A stretch of 64,000 nucleotides of DNA, taken from contig NC_060060.1 in the NCBI RefSeq assembly GCF_020283565.1, positions 30,876,001-30,940,000 on the forward strand, given 5' to 3'. A model generated the notes under the pieces. The model did no database searches. It saw only the letters and a program-made list of their open reading frames with translations, and had not been told where the DNA came from. The position numbers and the translations under genes are program-made. The DNA is from Trifolium pratense (Eukaryota > Streptophyta > Magnoliopsida > Fabales > Fabaceae). Of the stretch, positions 22,604-35,625 are shown piece by piece (positions within the stretch are counted from its first letter, which is position 1; the number at the start of each line of letters is the position of its first letter).

Positions 22604-23072
22604 TTACACAGCTTGATGTGTACCATCGATAATACTCGAAATAATTGGAAGTACAACTGCATGCCCATGCTCTGGATGATGAAGGACAAATGTTGCTGGA
22701 TTTTCATGTAAATACACAGAGAAGTTAGTACACATAAAGTAGAAATAGTAATATTCTTGTTACTAACATGGGATAAATCACAAATACCCAAAACGTCATC
22801 AAAGCGAGGAATTTCCTTCGGCGGGTAACGGTTGCGGATCAACTGTCAAAATAATACAGAATAGTTAGTGGCATTCTATAAAAACTCCAGGATATCTCAT
22901 GTTAAAATTATCACACACAAAAATAAGAATTGAATTCATGAAAATAGTTTCTGTGTATTTTTATTTACAGTCCACAAGGTTTATCAATAAATAGAAGTGT
23001 ACCTCAGCAACATCGTCGGCAAATTTCTCTGATGTAAACTGAATCAAGTACTCCCACACCAGCAATTTGATC
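22604..23072 (-). pseudogene. GIGANTEA-like gene fragment (three exons)
   Basis: Exons on the minus strand are 23003..23072 (IQFTSEKFADDVAE), 22788..22842 (LIRNRYPPKEIPRFDDVL) and 22604..22695 (TFVLHHPEHGHAVVLPIIS, then SIIDGT and a stop at 22604-22606). All junctions are GT/AG. The split codon between the last two exons restores the DDVLATFVLHHPEHGH block of the N-terminal region of GIGANTEA, the nuclear clock and flowering-time protein. The first exon has a frameshift in its DQIA segment. Everything after about residue 100 of the roughly 1170-residue protein is absent. It is a captured or relict genomic fragment, not a retrocopy, because introns are retained. Confidence 0.85.
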
Positions 23073-25400
23073 CTACAGAAAAGCAAAAACAATGTCATAC
23101 AGAGGGTTAAATTAAAGACTCCCACACCAGAATAATAAGCCCTGCTTGAGCTACTCATAGGTCACAAGTTGAAGTGCTCCATATCAGTGAAGCAAAAAAA
23201 CTCACTGCTTGCTCCTTTGAGGTAAGATAGATACCCACCTTAGGCTATTACAGATGTGCATATTGTAGAATAAGGATTATTGTGAAATCACATAGAAAAT
23301 TTTCATTCTAACCAATACACACACATTTTAAGAGATGATAACTAACTGTCACCATCTTCCAAATGCTCTAACAAATACATATAAGGTTTAATTTAAGTTA
23401 AGCTTTGTGCTTCTTCAAAACAGTTCACCTCTGACAGCAATATACACATATAGTACAACAACAATGGATTGGAAGAATGCAGAAATGAAATTACCACCCA
23501 AATATATTTACTTACTTGGACACCATTCACATAAAACATTAGAATCGGAATATAATTCCAAAAGAAAAAGCCTTTTGAGCACAAAACCTATGCCTTAGGA
23601 TACAAAATTTAGGGGCTCTGCATCTCTCACAATACTGAAATCTAAAAGAAATCAAACATTAGAAATATTATATACCTTGAATGCTAAGACAAAGAAAATT
23701 CATGTAAACAAATAAAAAAACAACCTCACATGAAGATGTACACAACCCACTCAAATGATTTAACCTGAAGATACAATCAACCTATAAATCAAATGTCCAA
23801 AAGACACAAACTGAAACAAACTGCAAAACACGCAACACGCAAACATATGCACACCATTGCAATAGATAATTGGACCACACTTTCAAATGTACACACACAA
23901 CCATATTTTACACACAATAATAGTTTTGCAATGAGATCAAAGGACAATAGCAGTAACCAAATCACAAAATCCCAAATAAAGTTTAGCTAAGTAACATAAA
24001 AATCATAAAACAAAATAAAACAAAATAAAAAACACACCGCATGGAACTATGCCTATTATCATTGGGAGGCAAGCACCAGACGCAAGCCACTGACACTGCA
24101 AGGGGAGATCCCAAATGTAAACCCACACGCAAAGCAAATGCAAAAAATCAGAAGCATTACAACTTTAGAAGAACCAAACAATTAAAACACAAAATCTAAT
24201 GAAAAAAAGAAACAATATACAAAATAGAATAACAAATAAAACAAGAAACAAGTTCAAACCTTGAAATGAAATAAAGTATCAAAATTAAACCCTGCAAAAG
24301 ATATGCATAGAAATTTAATGAGCGAACTCTTTTAAATTATAATGACAATAACCCGTATTTTCAATCCCAATCTGCACCATAAGCAGGTATCAATCTGCAA
24401 TGCATATCCATATTTATTTGCTCGCGGAGCCCTTGGTGCAGATTTCTCTGGCTCTGCCATAGCAAAAACCATTGTAAAAACCACCAGCAGAGTGAGCAGC
24501 AAAAGTAAATATATTAACTCAAGGTTTGGTTCCTCAAATACCTAAAATACCACACTAAAAATAAGATAGTAAGAAACCATTCAGCTTACTGTGTTGGTGA
24601 GCATGCTGGTTAGAATCCGGTGCAGGATGTGCAAGAGGAGCATAAGGAGGTTGTTGAGGTCTTGGACCAAGGTATGTCCGAAGTTCTAACAGGTTTGTAG
24701 CCAAGATTAAGTGCAGCTGATCAACACAAGAAAATGACCCAGAAAACCAAAAATGAAAAAACACATCACTACCAGCTCAAAATCACTCTAACATCTCAAA
24801 TGAGACATAAAAATATGATTTTTTTACACAAACCCATTTCAGTGGATTGAAAGAAAAGTTCAAAAATCAAGTACCTTCAACACATGGGGGCAAAAGGTCA
24901 CCAGTTTCAGTTGACTCATCTCTTCGTATAATTGTGTTAACAGCATCAGCAAAAGGGTTCACGTACTCAGCCTCAGAAACAAACCAATCAAATCAAGAAA
25001 ATATCAACAAAAGGGTTTATACAAAAATCCACATTACACCCAAAATAAAATCTGAATTTTTTTAAAAAAAATTTAAAAACCTCTGAAATCAACTTCTCCT
25101 TGCTTGTCACTCTACAACAAAAAAAAAAAATATAGAAGAGAGAAAGCAAGATGAAAACATAGGCAAGAGTTAAATTCACAAAACATATTGCATCTTATTA
25201 TTGCGGAGGGTTAAAACAAAAACAAAAAACCAAATTGAAGGTGGTTTCATCTGGTGGAGGTAGAATTGCATCTTATTAAAGTGATTTGAATTTTGAATTC
25301 TCTATAATTTTCCCTCCTAATTGAATTTCTTCTGCTCCACTTGTCTATAAATTGAGGATGGGGAAGATTTGCGATGCACAGATTGAGAGCAACAGGGTGT
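23073..25400. other. Non-coding spacer around gene fragments
   Basis: Apart from the exon scraps at 24360-24975, the stretch is A-rich with no supported gene. A local repeat of GCATCTTATTA occurs at 25190 and 25268. Confidence 0.3.
24360..24975 (-). pseudogene. Exon fragments of an unidentified gene
   Basis: Minus-strand coding-like pieces are 24883-24975 (EAEYVNPFADAVNTIIRRDE followed by STETGDLLPPCVE and GT), about 24590-24740 (TNLLELRTYLGPRPQQPPYA, Pro/His-rich afterwards), and about 24400-24500 (AEPEKSAPRAPRANKYGYAL). Each is bounded by plausible splice signals, so they may be exons of one gene, but I cannot name it. They lie between the GIGANTEA-like and RPA1-like fragments. Confidence 0.4.
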
Positions 25401-25410
25401 AGTTAGGGTT

Positions 25411-26340
25411 TGACGGGATGGTGTATAACGATAAGTTGAAGGTGGATGATAAATTTGATGATGTTGCGGCTATATTGCCCGGTAAAGAAATTGGTCGTAT
25501 TAAGGTATGATGCTTCGTCTGTGGAAAGTACCTGCTTTCCTTATTCCAATTGAGTCCAACTCGCTTGAGATGGTTTTGGGTGATGAGAAGGTAAGTGTAT
25601 TTTTTGTTTACTGTATTTTATTTGTGTTGATGGTGTGTTTATTTATAGATTATGACTTATTGGTTGATTAATTTTTAGGGTGGAAAATAGCTTATTTATA
25701 TGTTTGATTGGAAGCTTGAAGAGGGCCAGGTATATGAGATGTCGTGTTTCTCTGTTCTTCCCGAGAGTGATTTATACCGTACCACCCTTCATCCATATAA
25801 ACTTGTGTTTCAAAGTAAGGCAAAGGTCATGCCGTCTAAAAGTTGTTCTATATCCCAGTTTGGGTTAAGTTTAACTTATATTGCCGAAATTTGTTCTCAC
25901 ACTTATTATGATTATGAGTTTTTGGTTGGTAAGTAGTTGTGTATGCGGTGGATATTGTATATTGTATTCGAGTTTTGCAAAATGTAATTCATCAATTGAT
26001 TGATAGATGTGATTTAAAGATTTTGATTTTTGTTGTTGTCGTTGAATTCAAATGATTTTATATTGAATTTGAATACTGAATGAGTAAATGAAGTTAGGGT
26101 GTTGAGGCTTCAAAAGAGACACGAATACTGCTTGCTTGGTTACTTGTCCTCGGAGGTTGGATGGAACTACTATGACACCATTAAGGTGGGTTTTTATTGT
26201 TTTGTTTGAAGTTTTTTGCTTTGTATTTGATATAAATTTAGGTAATAAACTGAATTATAGATGTTATTAGTATTATGACTGCGATTCCTGCTGAACTGAG
26301 AGTATGTTCGTGATGGCAAGGTAACTAAAATGGTCATTGT
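25411..26340 (+). pseudogene. RPA1-like (replication protein A 70-kDa family) pseudogene
   Basis: Segments in order are DDVAAILPGKEIGRIKV (25448-25505), LRLWKVPAFLIPIESNSLEM after a frameshift (to about 25590, followed by GT), and YMFDWKLEEGQVYEMSCFSV with RTTLHPYKLVFQSKAKVMPS and YDYEFLVG (25690-25930, followed by GT). A degenerate piece around 26280-26350 resembles VRDGKVTKMVIVKLTDD. These match the OB-fold proteins of the large legume RPA1-like family, relatives of which are encoded by plant Helitrons to bind single-stranded DNA. Several frame breaks and a deleted segment after GGK make it inactive. Confidence 0.75.
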
Positions 26341-26469
26341 TAAGCTAACTGATGATAGGTATATGTAATGTTTATTTGTGACTGAATCATTACTGATTTT
26401 ATTTTCAGTCTTTGAGATATTAGTGTCTTCATTTTCATCACTATTTCTGTTGTAAACTGAATGAACTAA

Positions 26470-27253
<784 letters not shown>

Positions 27254-27654
27254 TTTCTGCCATTTTGTTGCACCTTTTGACATATGTTATGTTTTTCTTT
27301 GATAGCAGGTAAACGTTTTAAACAAGTGAAGATTGAGAAGGAGTGATTTCTGTATTTGTTTTCTAATAATGGTGTGATGCATATTGTGATGTGAATTTAG
27401 TTAGTTGTTGTGTGAAATCTCCATGTTGTAATCGTTGTATTTAAGTTCTAAGTGATGGGGATTTAAATAAAATTTTTGTTGTTATCTACTGGAAGTGTTC
27501 TAAGTGTGTTGTGTTATGTATCATCGTCTGTTGAGTGTCCTAAGTCTGTTGTTATCGTCTGTAGGAAAATATTGAAGTTGTGCAAGTTACCACAATTAGC
27601 CCCAATGCACACGACTAACTGAAAAAAGGAAAAATACACAAGACACTTAGAACA

Positions 27655-28245
27655 CAGTTATCAGTTTTCCTGGCAGCTGTTATTATATCGAATCCCGACC
27701 AAGAATAAGTTATGTAGGCGGAGGATTATGCAGCAACAGTTATCAGTTTGTGTTTTGTGTGAGCTGACCGCGGAAACGGGGCCTCATTTGTTCCTTCACT
27801 GTAACTGTACTTCGAAGGTGTGGCATCAAAGTAATGCAGTGGTTAGGGATGGTAATAATTCTTCTACAAAATCTGTTTATGTCTTTTGGGTTGTTAATCG
27901 ACAGTGGTTTATAGATGGTACTGCAAAAGATCCTTGCTTACTTTATGAATGGAGATGGAGTCCTTTTGATTGCTTCTATCGGTGAGGAGGTGTAGATCTG
28001 GTGTGTGCTCTGTGTGGTGGGAGTTGTTAGGGGTGTTGCTGTGCTGGGTTGTCGCTTTTGGTCCTCTGCGTGAAGTTGTTTTGTGTTGGTTTTTGTGTGT
28101 CTCTAGGTTTTGTTCCTGGTTTGAGTGGATGTAGGAGTTTGTTTAGTTTGTTATTTTTTTCTAGCCTTTCCTTTGTATCTTTTTCTCAGCAAACATCTCT
28201 TATGTTTGGTTGACTTTATCAATAAATTTTGGCTGTTAAAAAAAA
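27655..28245 (+). mobile_element. LINE 3' fragment (zinc-binding RT tail plus 3' UTR)
   Basis: 27663-27830 encodes FSWQLLLYRIPTKNKLCRRR and then CVLCELTAETGPHLFLHC, the zf-RVT domain (Cys/His cluster) found at the end of plant LINE ORF2. It is followed by a G/T-rich 3' UTR that ends in a short A run at about 28235-28245. It is truncated at the 5' end; the flanking duplication is not resolved. Confidence 0.75.
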
Positions 28246-28590
28246 TAATATAATGTTTGAGGCCTTGAGGACCTAATTATTTATTTTAAAGGGTTGTTTT
28301 GAGATATTAGTAATGTTCATTGCCTTGGATTTAATATATTTTTTTATTTTTTAGTTTTGATGAATTCTTTAATTGTTTTGCAATATTTTATAAAATCAAA
28401 TACTGTTTTAAAAATATTTTTTCGTTATCTATCATATAATGATGGATCTCGGACCCTTATAATATATTTTGGTTACAATGTTATTTTTAGTTTATAAATC
28501 AGTTGCCATCTGTTCGTTGAATTGCATGCTTTTGCAATGTATGCTTTAGTTTTCTATTAGAAAGGGGGTGTTGGTAAGAAAAAGTATTCA
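28246..28590. other. AT-rich spacer between two LINE remnants
   Basis: No gene seen. Confidence 0.35.
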
Positions 28591-28599
28591 TCTTAACAG

Positions 28600-30190
28600 T
28601 ATAAAGGAATTGGCTCTCTTGGAAGCGGTTAACTATGCACAAAAATGCGGGTGGCTTGGGTTTTAAAAGTATTCAAGCTTTTAATTATGCGATACTTGGT
28701 AAGCAGGCCTGGAAGTTACAAGCTAATTCGGGTAATTTAATCACTAGATTATTCAAAGCTAAATATTTTCCTATAAGCGACTTCCTTAGCTCAAGCATTG
28801 GGCACAACCCAAGTTACGTGTGGCGAAGCATTTGGAGTGCAAAATTTATTGTTCGTGGTGGGTATTGGAACTGGTTATGATATACCGGTTTGGGATAATA
28901 GATGGGTGTCTGATGGTTCAGTTTTTACAAGACCCTTGCAACTGGATCCAATGTTAAGCTATTTTGAATGTATCTGACTTGTTAATGGCAAATGCAAAAA
29001 AGTGGAATATGCCTCTTATTTGCTCTATTTTTTATAACAGCAGTGCAACAAAAATTTCGCAAACTCCTTTATTATAGTCGGTTGTTGAAGATAAATTGAT
29101 CAGGAGACTTGAGAAAAATGGACACTACTCTGTTAAGAGTGCATATCGTTACTGCATCAATGAAGCAATTGACACAACTGGTTTGCAAATCCCGGGTCAA
29201 TGGAATAAAATTTGGAGAGCTGAAGTTCTGCCAAAAATTAAGAATTTTATTTGGCGATTATGTCGAAATTGTATTCCGACTCGTGCTCGCCTTATTCAAT
29301 AAGGAGTTAACTGTCCTGATATTTGTGCTCTCTGTGAAAATGAACAGGAAAATAATTTACGCATATTCCTCTTGTGTAACAATGCAAAGGAAATTTGGAA
29401 AAGTGTTGGATGGTGGAATACTTTGCAAACTCACTTGCAGCATAATAATATTGCAGACATTATCTTCTTTGTGTTACAGGTTTTCAATTCAGATCAAGTG
29501 TCACTTTTCATGGCTTTGTTATGGAGTATTTGGCAACAAAGAAATGACAAGGTTTGGAGAGACAAGGTTGAACCGTTTCAACATGTACGTGCATGTGCTA
29601 TCAACATGCTTACATATTAGAAAGGTGTGCAGAATCATGAGAACTTGCACTCCCAGCATCGACAACATAATACTGTAATTTGTTGGTCAAACCCTCCAAC
29701 TGGTTGGTACAAATGCAATATAGATGCATCATTCTCCAAACAGCAGAACAAAGTTAGAATAGGTATGTGCATCCAAGATGATCAAGGATGGTTTGTTTTG
29801 GCTAAAACGGAATGGCTATCACCCATTACTGATGTCGATATAGGAGAAACTCTTGGCTTACTCAGTGCTCTCAATTGGGTCCATGACTTGCAGCTGGAAA
29901 ATGTAGATTTTGAACTTGATTCAAGAAATGTTGTCACTAGTTTCCATAGTAAGCATCCTAACGCGTCTGAGCTCGAAGATATTATTAAGGATTGTGTACG
30001 TGTCTATAACACTTATTTTAGAAACTCTCGTATCGAGTTTATTAGGAGACAAACCAATGAGGTTGCTCATGCCTTAGCAAGGGTGGCCACATCTCTAGCT
30101 AGTTTCCATCTCTTTATTGATGTACCCATATGTATTGGTAACATAGTTAATAATGAAATGCTATAAGTCTTTTTCTTTAAAAAAAAAATC
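28600..30190 (+). mobile_element. 5'-truncated, degenerate LINE (RT end, zf-RVT, RNase H)
   Basis: The coding remains are broken by stops and shifts: NAGGLGFKSIQAFNYAILGK (end of RT), GHYSVKSAYRYC and KIWRAEVLPKIKNFIWRLC with a downstream CALCEN cluster (zf-RVT), then a 179-codon open RNase H segment (29627-30166). The latter has CNIDASFSKQ, GETLGLLSALNW and FELDSRNVV carrying the expected acidic residues. Stops lie near 29072, 29300 and 29618. An A-rich tail follows at 30180-30189. Confidence 0.88.
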
Positions 30191-30308
30191 AGTTTTTTAA
30201 CAAAATGGTGAAGGATTTGGGTAGTATATTATAGGTCATGGGTTCGATCTCCAACTTGTTGTAACAAAAAAAAAACGTAACAATCAGTTTTTTTTTAACA
30301 AAATAGTG
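30188..30308 (+). mobile_element. Possible SINE remnant with B box
   Basis: A segment containing GGGTTCGATCTCC (Pol III B box) and an A run is flanked by similar sequences ATCAGTTTTTTAACAAAAT near 30188 and 30282, which look like a degenerate target duplication. Only about 75 bp lie between them, so it would be a truncated SINE. Confidence 0.4.
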
Positions 30309-30700
30309 TTTATATGATATCGATTACATCATCTATCTATCGAATTTATAGCCCTTATGTGCAATGTAGTTGAGTAAGCACATTTGTTAGAAGTGGTTTG
30401 CTCTACTTTGACTAAGAATTCAAATTCAGTGGAATGCCCTTCGCAATAAATATTACTACTATGAGTACTAGAAACCTTATGTTTTCTGTTGCTTCAAAGA
30501 ATAGAATCAAACGTGTTTTAAAATTATGGTCATGTTAACATGTGCACAAAAGGCACATGTTAAGATTCTAAATATAGAAAATTATATTTATTGTTAGAAA
30601 AAAAAAAAGTTTCTTCTTTACATTTATTATACCATCAGTATGGTCAAAAGATTAATTAATTACTTTGTAAAAAAAACTCTTTTCATCTGTTTCTACACTA
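30309..30700. other. AT-rich intergenic sequence
   Basis: No gene or element recognised. Confidence 0.3.
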
Positions 30701-30702
30701 TA

Positions 30703-31421
30703 TACTCCCTCATCCCAAAATATTATTGTAAAAATTGGACCTAATCACAATATTCAACCATATATTAATTTAAGTAATTCAACAAATATTATAGATAATA
30801 AATTAAAATAGAGTTCATAGGAACTTATCTCTTGTGGTGTAGTAATTTGATGTCAACCGCATAGTAAACAACCACAAAATCATAAACCTGCAAAACAGTG
30901 AACCATGGAACTAGCAATGTCCTTAAGGATTTATCCGCCTCATAAGCGCAAATCCCCCAGGATTCTACAGGTCCTTCCGGATATGAATCATATCCGAGGT
31001 GACAGAACTAGCAAGACATAATTAAAAACCGGTGAAGTAATCCAGGAAGATAACTCAATTTTATGAGTGGGAAAATTATTTTTTGTTCAAAGTCATTTGA
31101 CATGGTTGGAAGAGCACCCTCTTATTCATTTCTAAGCCTCACTACTTAAAAATAAGCCAGTATCTTGGTCTTTTGTAACTGCCCTAATATTCTTCCTAAT
31201 AATTAGGAATAATATCAAATAAATTGAATTGAAAGGAAACGTTTCTTTCACCAAGTAAAAGAAAATTAATTTTAAAATAAATTATATTTATAGTATAAAA
31301 TATGCAACAAATATAAGCAAAAGTTTGTCAACAAAATGGATGTATTTGGTCTAAATTTTTAACTAAATACATCAAGTTTTTTGGATTCAATTTTGTCTAT
31401 ATTTTGGGACGGAGGAAATAT
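30703..31421. mobile_element. Stowaway-like MITE, enlarged or interrupted
   Basis: The left end CTCCCTCATCCCAAAATATT and the right end ATATTTTGGGACGGAGGA are inverted copies of the Tc1/mariner Stowaway terminus (CTCCCTCCGTCCCAAAAT). Each is bordered by TA. The 719-bp span is longer than usual for this family, and its centre (about 30820-31110) looks unrelated, so a second insertion is likely. Confidence 0.6.
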
Positions 31422-31479
31422 AACAAAAACCTAATCCTAAGTTTCAACCTCCAATTTTGTGCTAGTTTCTCTATTACTA

Positions 31480-31830
31480 ACAATTCTTGTTGCATTGCAG
31501 TTCAAGGACAGTAAAAGTTTTAAGACTATTCCTAGCCCAGTAACAGTATATGTTACCAACAACTTAACCGGTAATCTTCAGCTTAGTGTTGATTGTAAAG
31601 ATAAGCATGAGAATTTTGGGTATCGAATCATACATTTTCAACAAAGTTACATTTTTACTGTTCATCTAACACCCTTCCAATTAAATTATTGTGGTGTAGT
31701 TTTTCATGGATTAATGGCGCTAAATATTTTGATAGTATTAAATTATGGAATTCCTTCAACCATATACTGTATGAATATTTTGATAGTATTTTGTTGATCT
31801 ACTTAGGTGAGATATATCAAACAAATCCTA
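31480..31830 (+). pseudogene. Plant self-incompatibility S1 homologue (SPH) pseudogene
   Basis: The translation VTVYVTNNLTGNLQLSVDCK followed by FGYRIIHFQQSYIFTVHL and NYCGVVF is the beta-sandwich core of the secreted S1/SPH family. After CGVVF the frame shifts by one base; the conserved continuation SWINGAKYFDSIKLW lies in another frame. No ATG precedes the hydrophobic leader-like stretch LVSLLLTILVAL (31459-31500), which starts at GTG. SPH proteins are small Cys-containing secreted proteins of about 130 residues. The tail runs into the tandem array at 31805. Confidence 0.72.
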
Positions 31831-32945
31831 TTTTTTCATCGATTTTGGAAAAATCCCAGAATTCGTAGTCTTTACAACCCATGAAAATTGTAAAAAAAAC
31901 TACCTGAATGAAGAAATTGTGTTTTGATCATCTTTTTTTTAAGAATCTTCTACCAAAATATATATATATCGAGTCTTTGGATCCTTTTAGGCGAGAGATA
32001 TCAGAACTAATCCTATTTTTTCACCGAATTTGGAAAAATCCCAAAATTCGTCATCTATAACCCACAAAAATTGTAACAAAAACTACGGAAATGAAGAAAT
32101 TGTTTTTTGATCCATTTTTTTGAAGAATGTTCTATCAAAACATATATAATGTGTCTGTGGATCTATTTAGGTGAGATATCAAACAAATCCTATTTTTTCA
32201 CCGAATTTAGAAAAATCATAAAATTCGTAGTCACCAATGAAAATTGAAAAACAAAACTACCGAAGTGATTAAATTGTTTTTTGAAGCCTATTTTTGATGA
32301 ATCTTATATCATAACATATATAGTGTGTTTGTGGATCCATTTAGGTGCGAGATATCAAAACTAATCATATTTTTTCATCGATTTGGAAAAAATCCCAAAA
32401 TTCGAAGTCTACAACCCATGATAATTATAAAAAAAACTACCTGAATAAAAAAATTGTCTTTTGATCCTCTTTATTTTCATTTGTGAATCCATTTAGGTGA
32501 GAGATATCAAACAAATCCTATTTTTTCATCGATTTTGAAAAAATCCCAGAATTCGTTGTCCACAACCCATGAAAATTGTAAAACAACTACCTGAATGAAA
32601 AAATTCTTTTGATCCTCTTTTTTTTTTTTTTTTAAAGAATCTTCTTTCAAAACATATATATCGAGTCTTTGGATCCTTTTAGGTGAGAGATATCAAAACT
32701 AATCCTATTGTTTCACCGAATTTAGAAAAATCCCAAAATTTGTCGTCTATAACCCACAAAAATGGTAACAAAAACTACGGAGATGAAGAAATTGTTTTTT
32801 GATCCATTTTTTTGAAGAATGTTCTATCAAACATATATAGTGTGTTTGTGGATCCATTTAGGTGAGAGATATTAAACAAATCCTATTTTTACATCGTTTG
32901 GGAAAAATCCCAGAATTTGAAGTCTACAACCCATGATAATTGTAA
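31805..32945. repeat. ~180-bp tandem repeat array, seven units
   Basis: Units begin with variants of AGGTGAGAGATATCAAAC at 31805, 31989, 32169, 32343, 32495, 32681 and 32860, giving periods of 152-186 bp. Each unit contains AAATCCCA(G/A)AATTCG, AACCCATGAAAATTGTAA and GGATCCATTTAG variants. Two subtypes (ACAAATCC and ACTAATCC) roughly alternate, pointing to amplification of a dimer. The array starts inside the tail of the SPH pseudogene. Confidence 0.9.
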
Positions 32946-33085
32946 AAATTAATTTTTTTGTCAAATAAATGATTATCTATTGCTCCACGAAAATAAACTT
33001 TTTTATATATATAAATTAAGAAAATAACAAGTATCAAAGGAACTTTTGAAATACCAATTAAGGTACACCCAAAGTCTCATAATAA

Positions 33086-33531
33086 TCTATACTGAATATA
33101 AAAAGGATACACCCATTTAGTTTGGTGTAGATTTTTTATAATCCCTATTATACCCTTTTTTTGGGCTGGCTTTTTCTTTGACAATTATACCCTACATTTT
33201 CAAAATATATCAGCGCATGTTTCTTGCCACGCCATCTCAATCCAATTCACTCTTTTGATATGAAATGACAAATTGGTAATTTTTTAGGAGATGATTCTAT
33301 AAAGATACTTTATACAGTCACAGTAAGTGCATTTTTATTAAACTCTTAATATATAGTATATTTACTATGTATAGTCAAAAGATAAAAATATTCGATATGA
33401 CTTATTTAAGCATGTTCATTTATGCATATTATAATTTATCATTTTTTTTGTTATTTCATATTTTTTAAATTTAAAATATTATTCTTGTTAGTCATATTTT
33501 TACTTGTGCTTAGCACGGGATGGGACACTAG
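33086..33531 (+). mobile_element. Non-autonomous Helitron, 446 bp
   Basis: The 5' end is TCTATACTGAATATAAAAAGG (TC at 33086). The 3' end has a GTGCTTAGCAC hairpin (33504-33518) and terminates CACTAG at 33531 followed by T. The 5' end resembles those of the Helitrons at 36648 and 37022, but the flank before TC is A, not T-A disrupted. No coding capacity. Confidence 0.65.
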
Positions 33532-34079
33532 TTACTGGATAACTCAAGTCAAGTGGGTTAAAAGGAGTGTAATTAAAATAGAAGACTTTCCTATAATTTA
33601 TTATTTCTCTTTCATTTTCAAGCAAAAAAAAATAAAGGTTTACTCCATATCATGTAATTTTCATGAATGATACTTGTTATAATTTCATTGGCTCGACTTT
33701 TCAAACTTATTCTAACTGTGTATGGTTATGCGGTTTCTGAAGTTTAAGTAACAAGTCGTGATGTTTCGTGAGATAAAAGTTCAATAGAAATAGAACTGCT
33801 GCTGCTGATGATGATGATGATAATATTCCATGTTGATAGTGCCACTGAGTATAAAAGATGGAGATTGTGGAATTCACGATGGAAGAAAACGGCACATCAT
33901 GGTTGACAGAGCATGCAACAAAACTGACGACGCTGAGCCGAACGTGGATGCCAAGATCACCCATACAGAAAACAAAATCACACACTACCCCTGTAAAGTG
34001 GTGGTAGTCAGACCTTGACGTGCAAAATTTTAATCAAAATTTTAAAAATAATTATATATATATATATATATATATACAG
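33532..34079. other. Intergenic stretch ending in a (TA)n tract
   Basis: Short frames on both strands at 33707-34018 contain an Ala/Ser run from a GCT/GAT-rich repeat (33800-33825) and no known domain. A (TA) microsatellite occupies about 34053-34076. Confidence 0.35.
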
Positions 34080-35625
34080 GGGCTGCTAATTTAGACCCAG
34101 TTATATCTAAATTAGCAAGGTGCACATTTTCAGTTGGACCAAAATACTCTTTCTTTTTTTATATATATAAAAAAAAATCATACTGACGCGGATCCAGTGT
34201 TGCGCGACTACCGCAGGACCATCGTTACAGGTCGTTGATTTCCATCCCACGGCCAAGAGATGATCTCATTATGGTTGTCTGATCAATCAGACAGCCCAGA
34301 TCATCCAGATCCATGATAAGTCAGCGCCTGCGTCACATGGGATCACGCCTGAGAAAATTTTACTTTTTAAAAAGTAGGACACGTGTCCTGATCTGATTGG
34401 CTGCGTTAATTTTTACCAATTTAATACTTTAAAACTCAATTATTTCGTCGTGAATTAATTTTTTATTTTTTTATTTTTATACCAAAATTCATAAAAAAAT
34501 TTTTGTCTACAAATAGAGACTTGGTTCGTTTGATTTGGACACCGAAAAAAAAACTCAATTTTTCACTATCTTAATTATCTTTATATAATACCACTATGTG
34601 CAACCATTATACTAGTAAAATGGTTTCAGAAGTAAACAATTATGTAAAATTATTATTATTGTTAAATGGTTTTAAATATTTTAATCAGCGTACTTTGTGA
34701 AAATAATTTCATGCTTGAACTATGGAGAGTGAGGTACACACCAGGGTTCTAAATAATTCATAGTACTGTACATAAAATTTTGGAAATTTTTTACGGAATT
34801 ATAATATTTTTAATTACCATTTTATCTCATTTAATTAACTAAAAATAGTTTCAGGTCTCCAAAAATTTCATAAAATATACCAAAATTTCCAGAATATTAT
34901 CTACTATTTTGTTAGAAAAAAATTTTGCCGGTTGATTCTTAGTTATTTGCTTCTGAAACCATTTAGCTGGTACAATGGTTTCAGAGAGTTGTACTCTGAA
35001 ACCATTTTGCTGGTAGAATGGTTTCAGCGAGTTGATTCTTAGTTATTTGCTTCTGAAACCATTTAGCTGATAGAATGATTTCAGAGAGTTGTACTCTGAA
35101 ACCATTTTACTAGTAGAATGATTTTAGTAAGTTGATGTAAGGTAGTGAAAAATAAGATTAAGGTAGTAAAAAATTGGGTTTTTTTCTGTGTCCAAATCAA
35201 ATGAACCAAGTCTCTATTTGTAGACAAAAAAAAAATTATGAATTTTGGTATAAAAATAAAAAAAATTAAATTAAATTTACAACGAAATAATTGAGTTTAA
35301 AGTATTAAATGGGTAAAAAACTGACGGGCAAACCAGAGGCTGCCACGTGTCCCCCTTTTTTATAAAACTGATTTTCTCTCTCCAGATTCTCTTCACTGCC
35401 CCTGTCGCGCGTGTGATGCACGCGTGCTGCTTGGATCAATTGGATTGCGCCACGTGTCCAGGGGTGTGAGAAGTGGATGGGGGGCGCGTGTACTGTTCCT
35501 TAAAATTATAGAACTGCCGCTTTTGCTCTATTCTTTCAAAAAAATTTTAAAAAAATGTATTTTTGTTCAACCGAAAATGTGCACCTTGCTAATTTATACT
35601 CAACTAGGGTCTAAATTAGCAAATT

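Noticed and set aside
29109..29678. 189-codon plus-strand frame
   Set aside because: Alternative frame across the degenerate LINE; the zf-RVT motifs are in the other frame.
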